A stretch of 64,000 nt of DNA, from contig NC_079517.1 of the NCBI RefSeq assembly GCF_000801105.2, positions 9,052,001 to 9,116,000 of the forward strand, given 5' to 3'. A program made the position numbers and the translations under genes. The notes beneath the pieces were generated by a model that was not told where the DNA came from, searched no databases, and worked only from the letters and a program-made list of their open reading frames with translations. This stretch comes from Raphanus sativus (taxonomy: Eukaryota; Streptophyta; Magnoliopsida; Brassicales; Brassicaceae). Below are positions 1 to 12,700 of the stretch, piece after piece. Position 1 is the stretch's first letter. The number at the start of each line of letters is the position of its first letter.

Positions 1-3000
1 GTTTTTTTATCTTTGATTTTTTGAATCGACTTAAAAACTCTTGGAATCGATTATCTTCATCATCTGATATTTGAAGCAATCAGCAGTAAAATCAATAAGT
101 TCCATGTCCATCCATTTTGTTTGGACAATATTCTAATTGTTCTTTGTAGATTGAAAAGTAATTTATCTCGCTTAGACACTTGCTAATCACTCGAAACGTT
201 TTTTTCTTTCTGAGAATTGTATTATTCGAATATTTACTACTTCTTACTTTTCTTTTCGAGAAAATAGAGAATAATTCATTTGTGTTTATCAAATTTTATC
301 AACAAAATTCAAGTGAACAGTATCTCTTTAATTCATTTTCTATTTATTTTCCTGATAATATGATATATTTGCATATAACCGTTTTATTTACTGATATAAT
401 AATTGAGAAAATATAATATATTGATAATTATGCAATATATTTTTGTTTCAGTTTATAAATATTTTAGAGGTTTTTCTATTTCAAAATATATACTCCCTCA
501 GTATACAATAATTGATGTTTTAGTTATTTCTTTGTATACAAAAGATTGATGTTTTAGAGTATAATTAATGTTTTTTAAATCTAAAACATAAATCAAAATG
601 TAAAGTTATGAGTGGTGAAATTTTATCGGAAAAGCCAATTATTTTATAATTTTTTCGGAAGTATTCATAATTTTTCTAAAAAGTATAATGCTTTCACGTT
701 TTGAATAAAGTTTTATTTATTTAGATTTGTGTGACCAGTTTTTTTTTTTTTTGGTAATCTGAGCAGTTGTTTTTTACCCTTGCATAACTGATTGTTCGCT
801 GTTAATTATACATTTTAAACATTTTTCTTAATTTTGTATGTGTTTAGATAAACTATCATATATTTTAATATGGAAATATATTAATATCCATATACTTAAA
901 ATGAGTTGTTAATTACTAATGTGTAATCATATGCCTTTAACTCTGCTAAAAATATCAAAGATGAAATATATAAACGGTAATGATTGAATGATAGCTCACG
1001 ATTTTTAGTGTGCGTAAAAGTGAATGTCCTGTTCAATAGGATTCCCCTAACACCCTCATTTTGTTTCCAGTTATTACTAAAGAATATGGAAATAAAGTTT
1101 AGAAATCGCATGAAGTTGCATTTGGGAGAGATCATAATACATACAATAACCCCAAATTTTGGAAGACGATAGGTAAACTTCTATTGTGTATTTAATGGTG
1201 GATGTCCCAGTCTATTAGGATGCGATAACACACTCATTGGTTTCTAGTTATTATACTCTCCATAATTAGATAATTAAAGGCTCTTAAATTAACTACCATT
1301 ATCAAACCATTTATAATGGTGAATAAAGTACTGAAAGACTTCGATTAAAGGAACGATTAACGTTCATTGGTAGTGGTCTGATACTTATACCACCCAATAA
1401 TTAGAGAGCTAAAGCATTAAGCATTTGATTTACATGCAGCGCGTAGATGACACGAGTCAGCATGATGGTGACATTCGGAAAATTAAGAGTTTACAATTTG
1501 ACCCAAAGTGTGAAATGTCGGCAGGTGATTGGAGAAATGACACTACCAGCCATTTCTTTTGGAGGTATGAGAGTCTAATCCAACCTTAGTGCATCTTTTG
1601 TGGTGCATTAGTATAATCTTTATATCTATCATATATGTTTATAATCAGGTAATTAATTACGACGAATATATGCACAAACACAAACTCATGTTATACTTAT
1701 GCTATCTTAAGTTGATGCGCCAACAATAATACGTACCAAAAACGTACGTCTTCTACGTTTTATGAAATCAATATAGTTCGTTAATCGTTATAGGCCCACT
1801 GCATCATCGCCGTAACTGTTTTCCCTGGGATTAGAGAGAATCAGGAAATTTAGTGTACAAATAATTAAAAAATTAATAATATTATGTCAAAACTGTATAC
1901 ACCCACTTTTCTTTTTGGGCAAAAACTGTATACACCCACTAAACAATGTTAATTGGGTCTAGTGGCGACAACAGAGTCTTTCCTCAGGAGAGAAATCATG
2001 TGTCTTTGGGTGTAATGTCGCCTGGGAAGAGGAATTACATTTACAATGTTCTGACCCATGATCCATGAAGATCTATGCTCTCTATTCTATGTTGTATGGA
2101 AAAACATACAGTTATTTGAAAATTGATGTTATAAGGATGTATAAACATGTAAGCATTTTATAAGAAGAGAGAGCTAAATTTAATAGGTCTAGTGACTTTT
2201 AAGTAATAATATACTTGGTCATGAGCAAGTGTGGCTTGTCCCATCCTCTCATTGCCTAGGTCGGTCCGCGTACCGTTAGGTAGCCGCCTAAACCATGTTT
2301 TAGACGCGATGTTGTTCTCTTCCAAATGCGGGTCACATGACATGGATACTGTACAATACTGATTATAATGCGTTTTCTTTTCTCATTGGCAGAAATCTTA
2401 AGCAATTAGTTAGCTGTCTTGTTAATTATAATTATAAAAAATTGAAAAATAATGAATAATGAAGTTCAGGTCTTCACAGGCCACGTCCTTATCCATAAAA
2501 TAAAAATCTTTGTGCATGACGAGCTGTGTACCATTTTCCTTTTTTTTTTAATTCTTTTGTCCTTCTACTAATTTTCTCCAACAAAATATAAAGGTCAAAC
2601 CTTTGAAGTCTTAAAAGAGTCAAATATCAAAACATATGAATTATGAAGTCTTGAAGGTTAACTGGCATGGTCTAGTTATTTAGGAACAAAACTGCTAGCT
2701 TTGACCACCCGAACTCCGGTTCAAATGCTCAATCTACGGTGGTTAATTTATGAACAATCTAGAGTCTTCTCAACTTAACCTTGACGCTGGTACTATGGCT
2801 AAGCACAGGGCAAATACTATAAAAAAATTCCAGTATTTATAATTTATTTTTATCTTATGGATATCTAATTTTTTTTATATATTTTATTCTAGAAAATATA
2901 GATTACCGAAAATTAGATATCTTAAAAATATGCAGATATTTGCAGATATTTACGAATACTTACAAATATCTTGTTCGTTTTGTTTAATAAAAACAAGAAA

Positions 3001-4993
3001 CTCTAAAAATAATCTAGAAATTGATACAAATTTGTTTAAAAATATTTTTGCATAATATACAAAATAAAAAGTAGTTAATTATATGTTTCATAAATTTAAA
3101 ATTAGTTAAAATAAAAATACAAACTTCAAAAAATTATAAATGTTACAAGATTTTGTTTTATGATTTAAAACATGTATAAGTAATCATGTGAATATAATTT
3201 ATTAAATCATATGTTGGAATAGTAATTATATAGATTATACATTTGAAATTCTCCATAAAATCTAGATATACATACATTTATGCCTTTGTCGGAGCGGAGC
3301 TGATATATGTTTTTCTAAGTTTTAGTGTTTGTGATTTGTTTAATTTTTTTATTTTTAGTATTTGCTTTTCACCATAATTTTATGAATATTTATCTTTTTG
3401 GATTGAATTAAAATGAATAATAGATCGAATCAAATCAAATCAAATCATATTTAATTAGTAAAATTCTCAGCCCTAGACATTACCTAATTGATACCTAGCT
3501 TGGTTCCAAAAATTCAGTGACCAGATAATATATGCTCATTTAAGAAAAAAAATATAACTATAGATGAATACTCTTGTTGTCTGCCAATTTTTTATTTATT
3601 TTGCTTTTTTATTCGATTTACTTTAGTTTCAGTCACTCTGTTTGACTGCCAATTTATTTTAAATCTTGTAAAACTTTTGATTATTTTTTGTATATTTCTA
3701 ATAGTTTTTGAAAAACAAAAACTTTGATTCAGTTGAACTGTTTAGAAAAGAATAATTGATAGATTTATTTACCAGCTTAAATTGTTAATAGTTTTTGGGC
3801 TTATCTGATGGTGATGCGTTCTAGCTATAAACTATAGTTACTTTGAACTTTGAAAGGAATATAAAATTCTATAAAACAGTAATTTTTAAATTATGTTATT
3901 ATCAATAGAACGATATAAAAATTATCTTGTTTTAGAGATTTATACTTTAATATCGAAAAGAGTGACAATCGTTCTCAATTGAATTGAAACATGGTATTTT
4001 TAGAGATTATCTCCACTGAAGTTAAACTATTCTAAAAGTAAATATGGAATTTTATATAAAAAATCTTTAATCATCTAATACGTAAAATAGATGTGTTTTA
4101 ATTTATTTTGGATATCTACCGATGTGTATTTTTCTTATATTTATTTTGCTAGTTGCAAAAAAAGGATGAATACACCTGTTGCAAAAAAAGTATTATAGTA
4201 ATTGGTTTTACAGTTTGAAATAATCAGATCCGTCCGTTGTAAATTGCTATTACATGATTATGCGCTCCAAATACGGCTATAATTCATTAACATTTATCTA
4301 ATTAGAATATAAAAAGTACAATTATAAAGAGAAAATTCCACATTTGTGTTTATAATACCAGAGAAAGGAATAAGGATAACTAAAAATATTAAAATATAAG
4401 AATTAATAATTTAATAACAATTTGAGGAATATTGAGCAGTGAAAGACATCAACTCAAAAAAACTAAAGAAAGAGAACAAAATATGAATTCTAACAAACTT
4501 TTTGTTCTCCAGTGAACTTAGACCGAACAATATTCCTTCTTACAAAAAATTAGAACTATAATGAAAGTGACAATTCTTCGAAATAAACCTTTTCCAAGTT
4601 TTTGTCGCAAAAAATTCTTGAAAAAATAATTAAAATATTTTATTTAAAAAGGAAAAAATATTTATATCCTAAATATATAAATATAAATAAATAAATACAA
4701 TGAAAATAAAAAAATAATATATTTTATAGTTTCAAATTACATATTTTCAAATTCGATTTTTTATTAAGTGTTTTTATTTTAATTTTATTTTTGAAATAAT
4801 TTTTGGTTTTTTTTTTGAACTTGAAATTTTTTTTTAAAATATTTTAAAAATTTTGATTTCAAAATTTAAATAATATTTTTTTATTTTATAAAATTTTAAA
4901 TCTAAATTCCAAAACTTCTTCCCTTAACTTTACAGTCCAAAATCGATATTAAAGTCGATATTAGTTATATGGTTATAACTCCAAAAACATAAC

Positions 4994-5025
<32 letters not shown>

Positions 5026-5325
5026 TATATTTTTAATGAAATATAGTATATTTGTAATAAAAAATTTAGAGCTATAATAAGGTATTTCTGTAATTAAAAA
5101 CATAAGAATATTTTAAACATAGAGAAAATAGGAGAGGTAAAAATGCTAACGTGCGCCACCAGTGCCTGTTTATCTAAACGGCGCCAAATATTCTGAGTGT
5201 TGTCTTGTCCTTTCACAATAAAACGTAAACAAAAACCCACTCCCACTTCCTTCTTTCCAAAAAAGAACACACAGACACACACACCACTTTCTCTTTATCT
5301 CTCTCTCTTTATTTTGCCGGCGAAC
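1..5325. other. AT-rich intergenic region upstream of ARR11
   Basis: No convincing gene is visible in this 5.3-kb stretch; open frames are short and unlike known proteins. It holds decayed mobile DNA. A TACTCCCTC-type MITE-like start lies near 488, followed by repeated GATGTTTTAG. A diverged direct repeat covers about 1029-1085 and 1199-1255. A 19-base unit, ACTGTATACACCCACT-containing, occurs twice near 1892 and 1923. A possible degenerate hAT remnant spans about 2806-3475 (CAGGGCAAATA at one end, CTCAGCCCTAG at the other), without a clear target duplication. An AT dinucleotide run sits near 5008-5030. The last 200 bases, with CT-rich sequence at 5285-5312, would be promoter and 5' leader of the response regulator. 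Confidence 0.6.
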
Positions 5326-7225
5326 ATGGATAAAGGCTTCTCTCCCGTCGGTCTAAGAGTTCTTGTGGTTGATGACGACCCAACATGGCTCAAGATTCTT
5401 GAGAAAATGCTAAAGAAGTGCTCTTACGAAGGTCTCTATCTAATGTTTTTAGACTTATTCAGAATCCACCTGAGATGTCTCCTTAACTTCCCTCTGCTTT
5501 TTGAATTAACTCTGTTACAGTCACTACATGTGGGTTAGCTAGAGAAGCTCTGAGGCTGCTGCGGGAGCGTAAGGACGGATATGATATCGTGATCAGCGAC
5601 GTCAACATGCCTGACATGGACGGCTTCAAGCTCCTTGAGCACGTTGGCCTTGAGTTGGACCTCCCTGTCATAAGTGAGACTTCTCTACAAGCAGATGTCT
5701 AATAAATGAACAAAAACGTTTGCTTCTAACTTCGTTGTTTTTTGTTAAACAGTGATGTCAGTGGACGGTGAGACGAAAAGAGTGATGAAAGGTGTGCAGC
5801 ACGGAGCGTGTGATTACCTGTTGAAGCCGATAAGGATGAAGGAGCTGAAGATCATATGGCAGCATGTTCTGAGAAAGAAGCTTCAAGAAGTGAAAGACAT
5901 CGAAGGCTGCTATGATGGAGGAGCTAATTGGTTCACCGGAAACGATGAGACGCATTATCTTGGAGGAGGTGAAGATGTTTCTTTTGGGAAAAAGAGGAAA
6001 GAGTTTGACTTTGAGAAGAAGCTTCTTCTTCAGGATGAGAGTGACCCATCATCATCATCATCTTCCTCCAAGAAAGCCAGAGTTGTTTGGTCTTTTGAGC
6101 TTCATCAGAAGTTTGTCAACGCTGTTAACCAGATCGGTTGCGATCACAGTAAGTACGTTGGGGATACTTTCAGTTTCTTTCAATATCCCTCCCTTTATCC
6201 CGTCTTCTTCATAGAGACTTTCTCTTCTTGTGTATGGCAGAAGCTGGTCCAAAGAAGATATTGGACCTCATGAATGTTCCATGGCTCACTAGGGAAAACG
6301 TTGCTAGCCACCTCCAGGTAAAAACTTTACCTTCTCGTTAATCCAAGTGTAGATTAAGCTTTTTGTCACTTTGTATTTTTCTGTTTTGTAGAAGTACAGG
6401 CTTTACCTGAGCAGATTGGAGAAAGGAAAGGAGCTAAAGTGTTATTCTGGTGGAGTAAAGAATATGGATTCACCTCCAAAAGATTCCGAATTTACTTCAC
6501 GCCACCAAAGCCCTGGCAAGAACAACAGCTATGCATTCTCTGGAGGCAGTTATAAAGCAGAGAGTGATCCAAAGCAACTTGCTGCATCTTCAGTGTCTGA
6601 CCCCAGCAGTGATGTTCATACGCCTCCTCCAAAAGCGAAAAAGACGCGTATAGAATTTGATCCTCCCATTTCTTCAAGTTGTGCGTTTGACTCTCTCCTT
6701 CCCTGGGAAGATGTTCCAGACCCACTTGAATCAAAGCACCAGATTCTGTATCAGAGCAGCTTTCTCCAGCAACAACCATTGTTACCAAGTCAAACTCCCT
6801 TTGTCATGGAAAAGGAAATGAAGCCTTCTTATGAGACTTGTGTGAATGCGGATGAGTTTCTCATGCCACAAGATGAGAACTCTACTGTGATCCTTCAAGA
6901 TCTACACTTGTGTGCTCCTCCCTCTGCCATGAAGCTGCAGGAGTCAAGCTCAAATGTAACCAACGATACAGAGTCGATTCTGAGAAGCTTGAACTGGGAA
7001 CTTCCAGAATCAAATCATTCTGGTTTTATAGACACTGACTTAGACTTCAGTTGGCTTCACAACGAGCATTTTCTTGCAAACACCTCCGGGAACTTCCAAA
7101 ACTTCCAGTTTCAAGATTACAGTTGTAGCCCATCTCTCCCATCCGAGCTCCCACCTCACCTTTGGTTTGGAAATGACCCTGACGAGTATACCCTCATGGT
7201 AGACCATGGTTTATTCATATCTTGA
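5326..7225 (+). CDS. ARR11: Type-B two-component response regulator ARR11
   Basis: Nuclear transcription factor of cytokinin phosphorelay signalling. Five exons were read from splice sites: 5326-5431, 5521-5673, 5753-6148, 6241-6317 and 6392-7225. They give 521 residues, the length I recall for Arabidopsis ARR11. The receiver domain (about residues 8-125) has the VVDDDP acidic pocket, the phospho-acceptor aspartate in [11 protein letters not shown] and the switch lysine in [24 protein letters not shown] start and an [18 protein letters not shown] end mark the GARP/Myb-like DNA-binding domain, at about residues 185-250. The remaining C-terminal half is acidic and glutamine/serine-rich, as in type-B activators, and ends in VDHGLFIS. 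Nothing looks broken. Its tail faces HHL1. Orthology to AT1G67710 rests on remembered sequence and on the collinear neighbours. Confidence 0.95.
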
Positions 7226-8199
7226 ACTTGCTCCATTAACTTCTTTCCCTATATTGGTCGGTGTTTTGCATAAAGATTTTGTGGGTATACCTGAAAATAA
7301 TCTTGCTTTACCAAGAACTTTCCATGATCGAATGCATGTACAATAATCCATGAGTGTCATAGTCTAATTACACCACAATGATAAAGACCACATGTTTCAT
7401 ACTGTCGCTTAAGATCTTCAAAGTGTCAAATTGCTTTCCCTTTCACGTGTTTCTGCTGTTGGTAGGAAAATACTAGACCTATCAGATGCCACCAAATCCA
7501 ACAAAATGGGAAACTAAACAGAGTTATGAACTAACTAACGTCTCCCACAAAGTGAATCCCATTCATGCATGCAATTGGTTGATTATCTGACTGAGCTCTA
7601 GTCAGATATGCAGCTAAAACATATTACAATGTTCAGAAAGTCAAATGTCGTACAGTAGTGTGCATAGAGCTTAGAGTTTTTACCAAGTGGAGCGATCAGG
7701 GAGGTCCTACTTTTTCACTGCAAATGGTCTCTGTTCTCCCTCTCTGCTGCCTACACAAAGTTTTTGAAGATCTCTATTCCACAGTTGATATGTAAGATTT
7801 CTTGGGAACGGTGAGAAAAGATTTCAAGTTTTCATGTACTATTATTTGACAATGACTAAGAAACGATTGAACTCAGAAAAGTTGTAACCAAACAGCTCTT
7901 TCTTTCAACAAATCTACACACACATAAGTTATATGTTACAAGAGATTTTGGAGAAACTGTTTCTCTCAGAGGTGTATAAAGAAAAATGTGCACAAAGTAG
8001 TGGACAATCTCGTCCTATCCAGTGAACTTCTGCATTCCATATCAAGTCGGTTGAGACATTAGGAATCAGCCCATCATGTGTCAATCGTTCAGCCTTGGGC
8101 CCTGGGAAATAATAGCATACATCACTTTGGAGAAAAAGACAGTAAAATCCTACTGAAAATGGAGAAAAGAAACATCTGATACCTGTTTACACTGTATAC
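7226..8199. other. Intergenic region between convergent ARR11 and HHL1
   Basis: About 1 kb between two genes whose 3' ends face each other. It should contain both 3' untranslated regions. No open frame, RNA gene or repeat family could be recognised. A GCATGCA palindrome-like sequence at 7565-7572 has no clear significance. Confidence 0.5.
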
Positions 8200-9343
8200 T
8201 TACTTGGCTTTCTCATCAGTGCTTCCTTCGGTTTCTTCATCTGTCCCAGGATTCAGTGATGATATCTTTCCGAAGGACTCTTTTGCATCCCCAAAAAAGT
8301 CTTTCACTTTGTCCAATACTGTTTTAAGCTGGTCCTGGGTTGGGAGCTGTGTTCACATAAAGTTCAAATGTTTCAGAGAAAACATATATGACAGTAACCC
8401 TTTTTGTCACACATTATATGGAGTTTTAAGTGGTTGTATAGCTCACCTCGATGACATCTGAAGTACTCAGTGCAGCTCTCATATTTCCATTTTCCTGAAT
8501 GTATAACGCAGACATAATAAGTGGAAAGAAAAAAAAGACAAGTAACTTTTTCGATGTTCTCACAGAATCTGACCTCTAAAGGATTCGAAGTTTATAAACA
8601 AAAAAAAGCTAAGGCAAAAGTTTGCAGAGCATTACAACAAGTTTGTAGCCATATCGAAACTCAGTGGCAGTCCGCAAGACACGATGCTGCTTAATTGCTG
8701 TCTTTTGTATCTCCTTCTCATCCTGTTGAAGATGCAAAAACAATCAGAAATCAAATCTAAAAGAGAGACGCATTAGAAAGCAGAACCAGGACCAAACAGC
8801 TAAATAATAAGAAAAAGCTTGTCTTACTTACTCTGTAAATAACAGCAGCAATATTTCTAGCAATGGTGTCTTTGTATATATACTTCCCCAAGAGGTTGTC
8901 TTTAGCAGCAACCATGATCTTAGCAGTTGTACCTCCGGCTATTATACTGAGAGGGTACCAAAGATACACCTGTTCACGTTACAAGAAACACTTATTACAC
9001 AACAAGACTTCAGTTTTGACTTCAAGCAAGTAACCAAAGAGATGATGATGATAGAGAGGAAGAGACGAACGTTGGCCATACGAATGAAGATAACGAATCT
9101 AGGGTTTCCGTCGTCTTCAATCTTAGGCATAGGGGGAGGCGTACGTTGATACTGACGCGCCGCCATACCTTTCTTCCCCTTCGCCTCCACCACTAAAACC
9201 CTCCTCCGCTGCTGCGCCTTCTCTTGGCATGGCGTTCTCGAGGAGGTGAACAGAGAGTGTCTCGCTAAACCGAACTCTTCTAGTCTTCCCGTGTTCTTCA
9301 GTGGAAGCCGAGTTAACGCGTTGAGGGACATACTTGCCTCCAT
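8200..9343 (-). CDS. HHL1: HHL1, thylakoid protein for photosystem II upkeep
   Basis: In Arabidopsis, HHL1 (hypersensitive to high light 1) is a thylakoid membrane protein that works with LQY1 in photosystem II repair; that role is literature knowledge. Five minus-strand exons were read: 9343-9071, 8969-8832, 8722-8636, 8494-8447 and 8346-8200, giving about 230 residues. The start chosen is MEASMSLNALTRLPLKNTGR, seven codons inside the longer open frame, because it matches the remembered Arabidopsis N-terminus. Residues 1-55 resemble a chloroplast transit peptide. A QYQRTPPPMPKIEDDGNPRF segment follows, then the hydrophobic stretch WYPLSIIAGGTTAKIMVAA and an acidic C-terminus rich in D, E and K. 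The stop at 8200-8202 is uncertain, because AAGTAAGT there could also be a splice donor. Confidence 0.93.
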
Positions 9344-9740
9344 TTGAGCACGTAGATTCACCAACTGGAGTTTTTTTTGGGGATGATGATGACGATGTCG
9401 TGGATCGTACCTTATCCACTGGAACGTGCCACGTTTATTATTCGGTTGAACCGAACCGGGATTGTAAACCGGATTTGTGTTTTAGCCACTCGATCAGCTA
9501 TTTATTCTATGTACCAGCTTGAACCACCTGATGTCAGCGTTGGCCACTCAACTAAACCCAATCCTCTCAAAATCAATTTTGGATTCATTAGTTGCAGAAA
9601 AAAATAAATTGCAAATTATATTAGCATAATCATCAACATTCAAGTCCTCTCAGCTCATTACCAAACATCAATATACGATGTCTCCGACAGCATTAACAAA
9701 ATGTTGAGCTTCGCTAATGACTAAGGGATTTGCGCAGATA
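9344..9740. other. Short gap between the HHL1 promoter and the oligopeptidase 3' end
   Basis: This 397-base interval lies upstream of HHL1 and downstream of the oligopeptidase, both on the minus strand. It should hold the HHL1 promoter and the peptidase 3' untranslated region. GCCACG and ACGTGCC at 9424-9432 form an ACGT-core (G-box-like) element in the likely HHL1 promoter; ACGT cores are common in light-responsive genes. No gene is visible. Confidence 0.4.
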
Positions 9741-12700
9741 TCACAAACTATACTTTGATCGGCTCTCTATGTAAGCTTGGGTTGATGGTTCCCTTCCAAG
9801 AAAACTGGTCAGGAGTTCCATGGCTTCTTTGCCTCCTCCCGGGGCCAACACCTATAAGAAGAAAGTAGTTGTGTTACACACTCACTTTCACAGACTGCAA
9901 AAAGAAAAAGTAAAGAATAAACAAATACGCTTCTCGTTATCGTTTTTACTTTGTCTCTGAACTGCAAGCCACTATACAAATTCGGATGCCCATCCCCAAA
10001 TTGCGAAGCAAATATATCAGCAGCATACACCTGTGAACCGGATTCTCATTATTAAAACAAAACATGGCAAAGAGCAATCAGCGACCGCGGTGCAAATCAA
10101 TCATTACCTCACTCCATAAACGGCTATAACATGTTGCTTCAGAGCCGATTACAGCACGTGGGAAACATGAAGCAGGGTTTGTTCCTTCCACCACTGGTAG
10201 CCCTACCATTACCTATAGACAGACACGCTGCTACGTGTTAAGACAACTTACGCGCCGTAAATAAAACATACTGCTTTGAGAGTTTCTGCTTTTTACCTTT
10301 GGATGAAGACTCTTGATTAGTTGGTGAAAGTCCACATCATCATCCGCATATATTTTCTGATCGAATAGACCTGAGATCAATGTTTCAAGCATCATTAGTG
10401 AATCCCAAATTTAACTTATCATGGGCTTCTTAGACCGCTAAAATGCTTCTTACTGAACTTATAATAATAACCAGAATCTACTGATCTTACTAACAAACCA
10501 TTCCATTAGTCATAACAGTGGTGTAAAAATTAAAATTATGTGGATACTCTTAAGATAAAACAAACTCAAGAGGTACATAATCGTCAAGACAAGTTTTGGC
10601 AGTAGCCTATTAAAAGTAACTTTATTAAGATAATAAAATCACCGAAAGAGATGCTCACAGTATAGTATCTCCTGAAGCGACTTGAGTGCAGAGAAAGAAT
10701 ATCTCCAACGTTTGAGTGTTTTGCAGACTTCATCCACAAGTGGCTTGGTGATATCCTGCAAGTCAAAGGAATTAAATAAAGCACACAGTCTAAAAGGGCA
10801 TCAGGAATAAATCCCAAGTTGAGCCAAATTATCATAAGTAGTCGACCAAAGAAGAATTATCAACCAGTCTGTCATGCAAAGTACTCACCTGACGATAACC
10901 TGATATTAGTTTCAAAGTGAAACTCTCGTAACACCTAGAAATACAAGAATAATATTGTAAGGATTTGCGTTGATAAAAAACTAAAACAAATTACAGTTAA
11001 CTTGCCAGTTTTCCAGTAACTGAGAAGGGATCTCTCGAAAGTCAGGGTCAACACGTAGGCCCGAGAATCTAGCAAATGAAGCACGATTGCAGATATGTTG
11101 GACCTATATTCCAGTAGTTAACAAGTAACATTAGTTCATAACATCCTTTGATATATATACAAAAGACAATGTACAGCATCATCAATTCACTTATTCTAAG
11201 TAACCAATCTTATTCACGTACCACATGGCCAAACTCATGAAAAAGATTAACCACCTCAGAGAACCCCAAAGGCACAGCTTCACCACCATCCTTTGCAAAT
11301 TGTGCAATAAGCAATGCCACAGGAATCTAGAGACAGAAACAGAACAAAATAAATGCCAGAATAAGAATACCAACACGTTCAATTACATTGGGACAAGAAT
11401 CATATTTATCTTCGAACTGCATAACATTTTCGCACAAAGGTTTGACATGGATGAAGGATTTGTTACCTGACATGCACCATTGGAGAACAGTGCATTGTTC
11501 TGAAGAGCCACCACGCAGCTCTGACTAAATTTCCCTTCCCTGTTAAACAATATAATGCTCACAACTTAAAATAAAGTGGAGGATACAAAAGTGAAAAGGG
11601 GATTAAGCTAAGGTTGCCTATGGACCTTGAAAACATGTCAAGATAGAAATATCCCAAAAGCTTTCCAGATCCGGAGTCAAAGACGGCAAATGCCCGAACA
11701 TCATAATACCAGACATCAATTTCTGTCACCTCTTCAATCTTTATTCCTGCATAGAGAAATTGGGGTCAGCAAGCTATGACGAGGATGGAATAAATAAATA
11801 TACATATCCTCAAGCCACATACTTGGTTCGAAAAAGCGAGCGATTCTGTCGCCATGGCGCTAAGCGCCTTAAAGCGAGCACCTCCTCGCATAGGGACCCC
11901 ATTGCCAGGCGAGGTACGTGAAGCACTCGCTTTCTCTCGCTTTTCCTCGTTTTTGCTATTTTGCGAAAGCTTTAAAAACGCCGCTTTGTTGTACCTATAC
12001 AAAAAAAAAAATTTGATTCAAAATTGTAAACTTAACAAAACGGTTGAAGAATATTTAGTGTATCAAAAGTATATGCTCTGATCACGTATTAGGCGTGTAG
12101 AGGAGGCTTCCACAATCCCACTAACCTAGGATACAATCCAACTAACCCTATTTCTTCTCTTATACAAATAACTCTACAAACTCTTAAGTTAAAATCAATA
12201 GCTTCTCTTCTCTTGAACTTACGGCAGTAGCATATTCTTTGCAAGGTTTTTGGCTGATCAGTAACTTCTTTACGACTCTTGTTTATATTATAGTTTTTTC
12301 TTGCTAAGTCAGTAACGTTTTCTTTAATATATGAATCATGTCAGTAGCTTGTTTATAAGTGATCATGTCTTGTTTATATCATAACTTTTTCTACTTAAGT
12401 CAGTTTCTTTAATGTAAGTTTATATCTTGTTTCTCATTGTATGTTTGTTTATGTTATACATATATATGGTCTAGAAATTACCTTTTTGTTGCAGGATACA
12501 CAAAGCGTTCGCTTTGAGGCGCCATGGCGGTAAGCGCTAATCTCCCACCTCTTCGCTTCGTCTCGCCACACGCTTTTTCGAACCAAGGCCACATAAGCAA
12601 AATAAAAATTTATTAAGAGCCAAAAGATTAAGAGTACAGACTCTAAACTCACCAAAAAGGTCCTGACATATTTTAAAGATCCCGGGAAGGACCAAACTGA

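Noticed and set aside
2640..2740. Possible SINE or tRNA-like segment (TGGTCTAGTTATTTAGG, then GGTTCAAATGC)
   Set aside because: Box spacing is poor, there is no A-tail and no foldable cloverleaf, so no RNA gene or SINE is claimed.
2806..3475. Possible degenerate hAT element (CAGGGCAAATA and CTCAGCCCTAG ends)
   Set aside because: The ends match poorly and no target duplication could be found.
9123..9419. 98-codon minus-strand frame overlapping the HHL1 first exon
   Set aside because: It overlaps the clear HHL1 exon in another frame and has arginine/serine-rich shadow composition.
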